A stretch of 64,000 nucleotides of DNA from Paenalcaligenes sp052103955 (GTDB taxonomy: Bacteria > Pseudomonadota > Gammaproteobacteria > Burkholderiales > Burkholderiaceae_B), in NCBI GenBank assembly GCA_052103955.1, contig JBQELO010000003.1, positions 62,001-126,000 of the forward strand. The letters are read 5' to 3'. Numbering within the stretch: position 1 is the first letter of the stretch; each line of letters starts with the position of its first letter. The notes under the pieces were generated by a model. The model did no database searches. It saw only the letters and a program-made list of their open reading frames with translations, and was not told the DNA's origin. This document shows, in pieces, positions 48,826 to 56,940 of this stretch. A program made the position numbers and the translations under genes.

Positions 48826-50286
48826 TTAGTCTGCACGGTAATTCGGTGCTTCTTTGGTAATCTGCACATCGTGTACGTGAGACTCGCGTACACCTGCTGC
48901 GGTGATTTCCACGAACTCGGCTTTCGCATGCAGTTCGTCAATGGAAGCACAACCGCAGTAACCCAACGAAGCACGTACACCACCCACCAACTGGTGAATA
49001 ATGGCGATCACGCTGCCTTTGTAAGGCACACGACCTTCAATACCTTCAGGTACCAGTTTGTCGGAGTTGCTGGAGGCATCTTGGAAGTAACGATCTGCCG
49101 AGCCTTCCACCATCGCACCCAAGCTACCCATACCACGGTAAGACTTGTAAGAACGACCTTGGAACAATACCACTTCGCCTGGCGCTTCTTCTGTACCGGC
49201 GAACATACCGCCCATCATGCAAGTGGATGCACCTGCTGCCAAGGCTTTAGATACGTCACCCGAGAAGCGGATACCGCCGTCAGCGATCAGAGGTACGCCT
49301 GTACCTTCCAGTGCTTTAGCCACATCAGCAATCGCGCTGATTTGCGGTACACCTACACCTGCCACAATACGTGTGGTGCAAATAGAACCTGGGCCAATAC
49401 CCACTTTCACACCGTCAGCACCCGCTTCAACCAACGCACGAGCCGCTGCGGCTGTAGCGATGTTGCCACCAATAACTTGGATGTGAGGGAAGTTCTTTTT
49501 CACCCAACGTACGCGATCGATTACACCTTTGGTGTGACCGTGTGCAGTATCCACAATGATGGCATCTACGCCAGCGCGGGACAATTTTTCTACGCGTTCG
49601 TCTGTGTCACCGCCTACGCCTACCGCAGCACCTACGCGCAACTGACCGTGTTGGTCTTTAGCAGCCAGAGGGTGAGTAGTATTTTTAACGATGTCTTTAA
49701 CGGTAGCCAAACCACGCAGCTCGAACTGATCGTTCACGATCAGCACGCGCTCTAGGCGGTGTTTGTGCATCAGTGCTTGAGCTTCATCCAGTGTAGCGCC
49801 CTCTTTCATGGTCACCAGACGCTCTTGAGGCGTCATGATTTCACGAATAGGCAGCTCGAAGCGATCTTCAAAGCGCAGGTCACGGTTGGTAACGATACCC
49901 ACCAACTTGCCTTCTTTAACCACTGGCAAACCGGATACACCATGCTGGCGCTGCAAGTTAATTGCATCACGCACGGTCATTTCTGGTGTTACGGTGACGG
50001 GGTCAATCACAATACCGAACTCGTGACGTTTCACACGGGATACTTCACGTGCTTGTACATCGGCTGTCAGGTTTTTGTGAATAATCCCCATACCGCCCTC
50101 TTGAGCCATTGCAATGGCCAAGCCGGATTCGGTCACGGTGTCCATTGCGGCGGACACCAGTGGGATGTTCAGGGAAATGTCGCGGCTGAATCGTGCTGTC
50201 AACGACGCATCGCGAGGAAGAATTTCTGAATATGCAGGCACTAACAATACATCATCGAATGTTAGTGCTCGTTTGATAAGACGCAT
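48826..50286 (-). CDS. guaB: inosine-5'-monophosphate dehydrogenase
   Basis: 486 aa. TIM barrel with two CBS domains inserted at ~95-205 (MTPQERLVTM, VLIVNDQFELRGLATVKDI). The catalytic C303 is in GPGSICTTRIVAG. The flap region and the GYCGC segment are near the C-terminus. It oxidises IMP to XMP, the committed GMP step. I start at 50286 (MRLIKRALTF) since ACGGAG precedes it; a longer frame begins only with TTG. purL ends 41 bp upstream on the same strand. Confidence 0.97.
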   Translation of the reverse strand: MRLIKRALTFDDVLLVPAYSEILPRDASLTARFSRDISLNIPLVSAAMDTVTESGLAIAMAQEGGMGIIHKNLTADVQAREVSRVKRHEFGIVIDPVTVTPEMTVRDAINLQRQHGVSGLPVVKEGKLVGIVTNRDLRFEDRFELPIREIMTPQERLVTMKEGATLDEAQALMHKHRLERVLIVNDQFELRGLATVKDIVKNTTHPLAAKDQHGQLRVGAAVGVGGDTDERVEKLSRAGVDAIIVDTAHGHTKGVIDRVRWVKKNFPHIQVIGGNIATAAAARALVEAGADGVKVGIGPGSICTTRIVAGVGVPQISAIADVAKALEGTGVPLIADGGIRFSGDVSKALAAGASTCMMGGMFAGTEEAPGEVVLFQGRSYKSYRGMGSLGAMVEGSADRYFQDASSNSDKLVPEGIEGRVPYKGSVIAIIHQLVGGVRASLGYCGCASIDELHAKAEFVEITAAGVRESHVHDVQITKEAPNYRAD

Positions 50287-50327
50287 GCTTTTTACTCCGT
50301 CCAAAGCAAGATTATACGCTGTTGCCC

Positions 50328-53300
50328 TTAACCAATCCAGACCCTAGCGTTCTGGAAGAAACGCATCCAAGGACTAAACCCACCATTTGTTGCCTGTGCG
50401 CCACCCTGATCTTGCTCACCCCAGCTTTCAGGCGCCCACGACAACATGACGTTGCGTGTGACACGTTCTGGGTGTGGCATCAATACAGTGAAGCGTCCAT
50501 CAGCGGTGGTCGCCCCGGCCAAACCGGCTGGACTACCATTGGGGTTGAACGGATACTGCTCGGTTGCTTGGCCACGGTTGTCGGCGTAGTTGGCTACTGC
50601 CAACACGCTACCAGCGTCGCCTTGTGCGGCAAAGTTAGCGTAACCTTCACCGTGCGCCACAGCGATTGGCAAACGTGCACCTTCCATACCTTTGAAGAAG
50701 ATAGACGGAGACGCTGCCACACTTAATGTGGCCAAACGGGCTTCGTATTTCTCGGACAAGTTACGAGTAAATTTAGGCCAAGCTTCGGCACCGGGAATCA
50801 TAGGTGCTAATGCAGCCATCATCTGACAACCGTTACACACACCCAGCGCGAAGGTGTCTTCACGGCCAAAGAAAGCAGCGAACTGATCGTTCAGCTTAGC
50901 GTTGAAACGGATGGTACGTGCCCAACCTTCACCTGCGCCCAACACGTCACCATAACTGAAACCACCAGCCGCTACCACGCCCTTGAATTGCTCCAAGGTA
51001 ACGCGGCCGCTTAGCAAGTCAGTCATGTGCACGTCGGTCACATCAAAGCCGGCCGTATCAAAGGCCCATGCCATTTCTACTTGGCTGTTACACCCTTGCT
51101 CACGCATTACTGCGATACGAGGACGTGCGCCGGTATTAATGAATGGAGCAGCGATGTTTTCTTGTGGGTTGAAAGGCACCACAGGGCTAATGCCTGGGTC
51201 TTTCACATCGTTCCACAATGCAAATTCAGCTTCAGCGCTGGCTGGGTTATCACGCAGGTTCATGATGCGACGTGTCACTTCGCTCCACTCTTTACCCAAT
51301 TCAGCACGTGGTGCTTGGTAGACGCAAGCGCCATCGCGGAAGATTTCCACTTGGTCGCGGTCGTTCAAGCTACCTACTACGTGTGCGTAAGGGGACAAGC
51401 CAGCTTCACGCAAACGTTGCAACACGTTATCGCGGTCCGCTTGTTTCACTTGAATCACTGCACCGATTTCTTCGTTGAACAGTGCTTTCAAGGTGAGTTC
51501 TTCACGCTGTACAGCAACTTGTTCTGGACGGATTTTGTAGTCGCCCCAGTCGGCAGCATGCGGATCAATGGTCAGCATGTCTACGTTCAAGGACACACCC
51601 ACGTGACCGGCAAATGCCATTTCGGCTACGGTTGCCAACAAACCACCATCTGAACGGTCGTGGTATGCGTGTATCAAACCGTCGTTGTACAGCTCACGCA
51701 CGCTACGGAAAAACGCCAGCATCAGTTCAGCGTTGTCCATATCGGGGGCTTCGTCACCCACTTGGTTAAAGGCTTGCGTCAATACCGAGGTACCCATGCG
51801 CTGTTTGCCTAAACCCATATCCAACAAAATCAAGCAGCTTTCGCCAATGTCGGTACGCAGTTGAGGTGTCAGTGTTTTACGTACATCACCCACTTGCGCG
51901 AAGGCCGTTACGATCAAAGAAACAGGCGATACCACGTTGATGGATTCACCGTCTTGCTCCCACGAGGTACGCATAGACAGGGAGTCTTTACCCACAGGGA
52001 TGGACAAGCCCAGTTTTTGACACCACTGGCTTACCGCTTCTACGGTATCAAACAAGGCCGCATCTTGACCTTCGGTGCCGCAAGCCGCCATCCAGTTGGC
52101 AGACAACTTAACGTCTTTCATGCTGTTGACATCGGCAGCGGCCAAGTTAGACAAAGCTTCTGCTACTGCCATACGGCCTGATGCCGCCGCATCCAATACG
52201 GCCAATGGTGTGCGCTCGCCCATAGACATGGCTTCACCGCGCACGCCTTCAAAGTCAGCCAAGGTGACAGCGCAATCGGCAACGGGGATCTGCCATGGAC
52301 CAACCATCTGGTCGCGGCTACATAGGCCACCCACCGTACGGTCACCAATGGTGATTAAGAAATTTTTGTTGGCTACTGTTGGGTGACGCAATACGCGTGT
52401 TACCGCTTCAGCTAATGGAATCAATGGCAGATCTACAGGCTCTGTAGGCAGCTCTACGTGCTCTACATCGCGCAACATACGTGGCGCCTTACCCAGAATC
52501 ACGCTCATTGGCACATCTACTGGGCGCTCTGCGGCTGGTTTGATGTCAGCATCTACACCCGGCAAGCCTTCGCCTACCACTACGCGCAATTGACGCTCTT
52601 CGGTTGCCACACCCACGACGGCCCATGGGCAACGTTCGCGGTCAGCAATGGCGGTAAAGCGCTGCAAGTCGGCTGGTGAAATCGCCAACACATAACGCTC
52701 TTGAGATTCGTTACTCCAGATTTCTGCTGGAGACAAACCGGACTCTTCCAGCTGCACGTGGGTCAGATCAAAGATCGCACCGCGCTCAGCATCGTTTACT
52801 AACTCAGGGAAAGCGTTAGACAAACCACCCGCACCCACGTCATGGATAGCGATAATGGGGTTTTCTGCACCCTGCTGCCAGCAGCGATCAATCACTTCTT
52901 GTGCACGGCGTTCCATTTCTGGGTTACCACGTTGCACAGAGTCAAAATCCAGCTCGGCCAAGTTCACACCAGAGCTCATACTGGATGCGGCGCCACCGCC
53001 CATCCCAATACGCATACCTGGACCACCAATTTGCACCAACAAGGCACCTACTGGCAGTGGATCTTTGTGAGTTTGGCTTGCATCAATAGAGCCCAGACCA
53101 CCAGCAATCATGATGGGTTTGTGGTAGCCCCAACGTACGCCGCCTGCACTTTGCTCAAAGGTACGGAAGTAACCCAACAGGTTAGGACGGCCAAATTCGT
53201 TATTGAATGCCGCGCCCCCAATAGGGCCTTCGATCATGATGTCCAAAGGCGAGGCAATACGGCTGCAATCACCGTGAGAATCTTGCTCCCAAGGCTCAGG

Positions 53301-54386
53301 GAAATCTGCAAATTTCAGGTTGGAAACCGTAAAGCCTGTTAACCCTGCTTTAGGTTTAGAACCACGGCCGGTTGCACCTTCGTCACGAATTTCACCACCG
53401 GAACCTGTGGACGCACCAGGGAATGGCGCAATCGCTGTAGGGTGGTTGTGGGTTTCCACTTTCATCAAGGTGTGCAGCGTGGTGTCTAATCGCTGGTACG
53501 TACCTTTGCCGTCTGAATCAGGCAAGGTTGCACGGAATACTTGCGCAGGGCCACCTTCCATAATGGCAGCGTTATCCGAGTACGCCACCACCGTTTTTTC
53601 GGGTTGTGCCGCGTGTGTGTCGCGGATCATGCCAAACAAGGTTTTGTCTTGTGGCTTGCCATCAATTACCCACTGGGCATTGAAAATTTTGTGACGACAG
53701 TGTTCGCTGTTTGCTTGCGCGAACATCATCAGTTCTACGTCGGTAGGGTTACGTTTCAAGCCTACGAAGGCTTCCAACAAGTACTCTACTTCGTCCTCAG
53801 ACAAGGCCAAACCCATTGTACGGTTGGCTTCTTCCAAAGCAGCTTGGCCATTCGCCATTACGTCTACGTACTGCATGGCTTTGCCTTGCAATTCCACAAA
53901 CAACTGCTCTGGTGCAAAATTGACGTCTACCACTGTTTCCGTCATTTTGTCGTGCAGCATGGCCGAGATTTGAGCCAACTGCGCTTCATTAATAGTCTTG
54001 CTACCCAACAAACCGCGCTCTGGTGTGATCACATAACGCACACCACGCTCTATACGGCGCACCCCTTGAATACCACAGTTACGCGCGATATCAGTGGCTT
54101 TACTGGCCCACGGAGAAATCGTGCCTATACGCGGAATCACTCGCAATACCAAGGCGTTTTTAGCCTGATCTTTTGCATCAAAACATGGACGAGAATCATC
54201 CAGCAATGCTTCCAACTGGCTCAGGTTTTGCTCGTTTTGCGCACTGTCATCTGCCCAGACGTAGTGCTCATAAAAACCCTGTATATCAGCAACAGGGAGA
54301 TCCATAGCCTTTAAGCGTTGCAGCAAGCGCTCGCGGCGGAAATCGGAAAGGAAAGAGGAGCCGGGATAATGCAAGAAAGAGTTCAC
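50328..54386 (-). CDS. purL: phosphoribosylformylglycinamidine synthase PurL (large, single-chain)
   Basis: 1,352 aa, the proteobacterial fused form: N-terminal domain, FGAM synthetase domains (VETHNHPTAIAPFPGASTG, GGGAASSM), C-terminal glutaminase (EQGCNSQVEMAWAF, GVCNGCQMM with the nucleophile cysteine, and the HPE near PHPER). It makes FGAM from FGAR in purine synthesis. The true start is the GTG at 54386: family members begin with SxLHxPGxxxLSxFR-like sequence, matching NSFLHYPGSSFLSDFR, while the longer frame has only a TTG. It lies 46 bp after the greB terminator, so its promoter is squeezed into or overlaps that hairpin. It sits upstream of guaB-guaA. Confidence 0.96.
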   Translation of the reverse strand: MNSFLHYPGSSFLSDFRRERLLQRLKAMDLPVADIQGFYEHYVWADDSAQNEQNLSQLEALLDDSRPCFDAKDQAKNALVLRVIPRIGTISPWASKATDIARNCGIQGVRRIERGVRYVITPERGLLGSKTINEAQLAQISAMLHDKMTETVVDVNFAPEQLFVELQGKAMQYVDVMANGQAALEEANRTMGLALSEDEVEYLLEAFVGLKRNPTDVELMMFAQANSEHCRHKIFNAQWVIDGKPQDKTLFGMIRDTHAAQPEKTVVAYSDNAAIMEGGPAQVFRATLPDSDGKGTYQRLDTTLHTLMKVETHNHPTAIAPFPGASTGSGGEIRDEGATGRGSKPKAGLTGFTVSNLKFADFPEPWEQDSHGDCSRIASPLDIMIEGPIGGAAFNNEFGRPNLLGYFRTFEQSAGGVRWGYHKPIMIAGGLGSIDASQTHKDPLPVGALLVQIGGPGMRIGMGGGAASSMSSGVNLAELDFDSVQRGNPEMERRAQEVIDRCWQQGAENPIIAIHDVGAGGLSNAFPELVNDAERGAIFDLTHVQLEESGLSPAEIWSNESQERYVLAISPADLQRFTAIADRERCPWAVVGVATEERQLRVVVGEGLPGVDADIKPAAERPVDVPMSVILGKAPRMLRDVEHVELPTEPVDLPLIPLAEAVTRVLRHPTVANKNFLITIGDRTVGGLCSRDQMVGPWQIPVADCAVTLADFEGVRGEAMSMGERTPLAVLDAAASGRMAVAEALSNLAAADVNSMKDVKLSANWMAACGTEGQDAALFDTVEAVSQWCQKLGLSIPVGKDSLSMRTSWEQDGESINVVSPVSLIVTAFAQVGDVRKTLTPQLRTDIGESCLILLDMGLGKQRMGTSVLTQAFNQVGDEAPDMDNAELMLAFFRSVRELYNDGLIHAYHDRSDGGLLATVAEMAFAGHVGVSLNVDMLTIDPHAADWGDYKIRPEQVAVQREELTLKALFNEEIGAVIQVKQADRDNVLQRLREAGLSPYAHVVGSLNDRDQVEIFRDGACVYQAPRAELGKEWSEVTRRIMNLRDNPASAEAEFALWNDVKDPGISPVVPFNPQENIAAPFINTGARPRIAVMREQGCNSQVEMAWAFDTAGFDVTDVHMTDLLSGRVTLEQFKGVVAAGGFSYGDVLGAGEGWARTIRFNAKLNDQFAAFFGREDTFALGVCNGCQMMAALAPMIPGAEAWPKFTRNLSEKYEARLATLSVAASPSIFFKGMEGARLPIAVAHGEGYANFAAQGDAGSVLAVANYADNRGQATEQYPFNPNGSPAGLAGATTADGRFTVLMPHPERVTRNVMLSWAPESWGEQDQGGAQATNGGFSPWMRFFQNARVWIG

Positions 54387-54432
54387 GGTTCTGTGGGAGA
54401 AGTAAAAAGAAGACAAGAAATGTGACTATTTT

Positions 54433-54468
54433 AACCACAAGCGCGGGAAGAATCCCGCGCTTGTGGTT
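54433..54468 (-). terminator. greB terminator
   Basis: A 16-bp perfect stem AACCACAAGCGCGGGA / TCCCGCGCTTGTGGTT with loop AGAA. Read on the minus strand it lies 6 bp after the greB stop and is followed by TTAAAAT. It separates the comEC-greB run from purL. Confidence 0.88.
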
Positions 54469-54474
54469 TTACGG

Positions 54475-55062
54475 TTAATGTCCCAGCTCGTCGTCTGGCG
54501 GGGCTGGTTCGGTGGGATAGTGCACTTCCAGAATATCCAATTCTTCCTTGCCACCCGGTGTACGTAAGGTAATAGTGTCGCCCTCGCGTGCTTTGAGCAA
54601 AGCGCGTGCCACCGGGGATATCCAACTAATCTTGCCGTTTAACGGTTCGGCTTCGTCTATACCCACAATGGTAATGGTGGTTTCTTCACCACTAAGGTTG
54701 GCATACACCACTGTTGCCCCAAAGAAAATTTGATCTTTATTGGGTTGCAACGCAGGGTCTACCACTTCGGCGATTTGAATACGTTTGGTCAAAAAGCGGA
54801 TGCGTCTATCTATTTCACGCAACCGTTTCTTACCATACAAGTAATCACCATTTTCTGAACGGTCACCATTAGAGGCCGCCCACGACACCACTTGCACAAT
54901 TTCGGGGCGCTCTACGTTCATTAAGTGGTTGAACTCGCGGCGCAGTGCACGGTAACCCTCTACCGTAATGTAGTTTTTCGTGCCCGCCGGTATGCTGACC
55001 GCCGGAGCTTCCAAGTCGTCATCGAGGTCTTCTGTATCTTCTTTAACGAAGGCTTTATTCAT
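54475..55062 (-). CDS. greB: transcription elongation factor GreB
   Basis: 195 aa. Residues ~25-95 form the N-terminal coiled coil (YITVEGYRALRREFNHLM, DRSENGDYLYGKKRLREID) with the conserved acidic tip, and ~100-175 the FKBP-like domain (FFGATVVYANLSGEETTITIVG, SWISPVARALLKAREGD). It rescues backtracked RNA polymerase. It has an acidic extension at the N-terminus (VKEDTEDLDDDLEAP). GGAG precedes the ATG, 23 bp after the rnm stop, so it is likely the last gene of the comEC-hydrolase-rnm-greB run. Confidence 0.95.
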   Translation of the reverse strand: MNKAFVKEDTEDLDDDLEAPAVSIPAGTKNYITVEGYRALRREFNHLMNVERPEIVQVVSWAASNGDRSENGDYLYGKKRLREIDRRIRFLTKRIQIAEVVDPALQPNKDQIFFGATVVYANLSGEETTITIVGIDEAEPLNGKISWISPVARALLKAREGDTITLRTPGGKEELDILEVHYPTEPAPPDDELGH

Positions 55063-55085
55063 ATTCTGTACTCCACTTCAACCGG

Positions 55086-55934
55086 CTAGGCCAGCCATTC
55101 ATCCCACACAGTGGGCAGGCCTACGGGTGAAGGCGGCAATGCCCCCAAATCTAAGCGCCCCTCACCGGGTGCATGAAAGTCTGATCCACACGAAACTTCA
55201 AAACCATAATGCCTAGCCACTTGTGCGTATTCGGCATACTGGTCGGGCCGGTGGCTACCCGTTACCACTTCTATCCCTACACCACCCAAGGCTTTGAACT
55301 CGTCAAATAATGCCCCGAATTGTACAGGCGTAAATTCGTAACGCCCGGGGTGGGCAATAATTGCCTTACCACCGGCCTCACGTATCCAATCTACCGACTG
55401 TGCCAACGTAGCCCACTGCATAGGTACATACGCCGGTTTGTAATCCCCTAAGTAGCGCTTAAAAACCTCGCCCATGTTGGCGCAATAGCCCTCTTCCACT
55501 AAAAAACGCGCAAAATGTGTACGGCTGATTAGCGAAGGGTTAGACACATAACGCAAGGCACCTTCATAGGCATTTTTAATGCCCAAGCCTATTAATTTAT
55601 CGCCTATTTCTTTGGCACGTTGTTCGCGACCGGCCCGTATATAGGCCAGCTCGTCATTAATCTGCGTTTGGTGATCGTCTACATTCAGCCCCACGATATG
55701 CACCGTACGGCCTGCCCACGTGACGGAAATTTCCACACCAGAAATAAACTGCATGCCCAGCTTCTGTGCTTCGGCACGGGCTTCATCTAAGCCACTTAAC
55801 TCATCGTGGTCGGTTAACGCCCACAACTGCACACCGTTGGCCGCAGCACGCTGCGCTACTTCTTTAGGGGACAACAATCCGTCGGAGGCTGTGGAGTGAC
55901 AATGCAAATCCACATTAAGAGTTTGACTACGCAT
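55086..55934 (-). CDS. rnm: PHP-domain 3',5'-nucleoside bisphosphate phosphatase / RNase AM
   Basis: 282 aa PHP phosphoesterase of the TrpH/YciV type. Metal-binding motifs in order: VDLHCHSTASDG (~8), LTDHDELSG (~40), GVEIS (~65), AHPGRY (~190), CGSDFHAPG (~250). E. coli RNase AM removes 5' nucleotides one by one and also dephosphorylates pAp. It starts 6 bp after the hydrolase stop and is followed by greB. In E. coli it lies by the trp leader, not here. Confidence 0.92.
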   Translation of the reverse strand: MRSQTLNVDLHCHSTASDGLLSPKEVAQRAAANGVQLWALTDHDELSGLDEARAEAQKLGMQFISGVEISVTWAGRTVHIVGLNVDDHQTQINDELAYIRAGREQRAKEIGDKLIGLGIKNAYEGALRYVSNPSLISRTHFARFLVEEGYCANMGEVFKRYLGDYKPAYVPMQWATLAQSVDWIREAGGKAIIAHPGRYEFTPVQFGALFDEFKALGGVGIEVVTGSHRPDQYAEYAQVARHYGFEVSCGSDFHAPGEGRLDLGALPPSPVGLPTVWDEWLA

Positions 55935-55940
55935 GCCTGA

Positions 55941-56882
55941 CTACCCTATCAAAAACTGTTTTACTGTCGCTATTTGATCCGCATGGCGCAAGGTAGGCGC
56001 ATGGCCTACTCCAGCTACCTCTACACTGCGTGCAGCATGATGCAAATTAAGCATTCTTTGCACGGTTTCCGTGCTTAATAAATCGGACTCTTGCCCACGC
56101 ATAATCAGCAGCTCATTGGGCCAATGCTGATACGACTGCCATAGCAACTGCTCTGCCATCTGCATGGCTGCTTCGGTCTGTGTGGCAAAAGGCAGGGCAA
56201 TGCGTAAATCGTAATGCTTTACCCACGCCCCCTCGTCAGTTTGCACAAACGCAATGCGTGCCATATCAGCCCATTCAGCCTCTGAGTGCGGGCCAAAACC
56301 CGCTAAGGTCTGGCGTACATAGGCAACCGCCTCGTCAAAACTAAAAAGCTGCACGGGCAGACCTACGTAATCACCAATGCGCTGTATACCGTCCCAATTT
56401 AACGCTGGACCCACATCGTTTAGGACGAGTTTGCCTAGTGGCAACTGCGGTGATGACGGCATGCTTAATGGATGCGGCATACGTAACTGAGCCGACAAGG
56501 CCACATTGCCTGCCAAGCCCATCGCGATCAAACCGCCCATAGATGTACCCACCCAATCCAAGGTGGTGGGCTGCAACCGCGCAATCAGCGTCAACATATC
56601 GGCCACATATTGCGGAACGGCGTAATACGTAGGGTCTAAAAGCCAGTCAGAAGCGCCACGCCCCACCACATCGGGGCACACCACGCGATAATGGCTAGAC
56701 AATGCTTCAGCCAACGCATCGAAGTCTCTACCGCTACGTGTTAGTCCATGCACACACAACAGAATCTTGTGATTGCTAGGATCACCCCACTCCCAGTACG
56801 CCATACGGTGGGTACCGGCAGGTGATGCACACATCACGTAATCCAAACGAGGTCCAGAGCGCATATCAGAGTGACTGTTCAT
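55941..56882 (-). CDS. alpha/beta hydrolase
   Basis: 313 aa from the ATG at 56882. Oxyanion segment LCVHGLTRSGRDFDALAEAL near residue 42, the nucleophile elbow GTSMGG (~115), an aspartate in MRGQESDLL and a histidine in VGHAPTLRH complete a plausible Ser-Asp-His triad. No signal peptide. Start is uncertain: in-frame ATGs exist at 56921, 56882 and 56864, and none has a good ribosome site; a longer frame runs into comEC. The substrate is unknown. It sits between comEC (58 bp upstream) and rnm (6 bp downstream). Confidence 0.85.
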   Translation of the reverse strand: MNSHSDMRSGPRLDYVMCASPAGTHRMAYWEWGDPSNHKILLCVHGLTRSGRDFDALAEALSSHYRVVCPDVVGRGASDWLLDPTYYAVPQYVADMLTLIARLQPTTLDWVGTSMGGLIAMGLAGNVALSAQLRMPHPLSMPSSPQLPLGKLVLNDVGPALNWDGIQRIGDYVGLPVQLFSFDEAVAYVRQTLAGFGPHSEAEWADMARIAFVQTDEGAWVKHYDLRIALPFATQTEAAMQMAEQLLWQSYQHWPNELLIMRGQESDLLSTETVQRMLNLHHAARSVEVAGVGHAPTLRHADQIATVKQFLIG

Positions 56883-56940
56883 GAGCAGACTGCAGCAAAG
56901 TAGGGAAAGAGTACTGTCCATTCTACACGCATCATTGCCG

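Noticed and set aside
48781..49755. 324-codon plus-strand frame antisense to guaB
   Set aside because: guaB is unambiguous on the other strand; the frame is rich in H, T, Y and C as expected from an antisense shadow.
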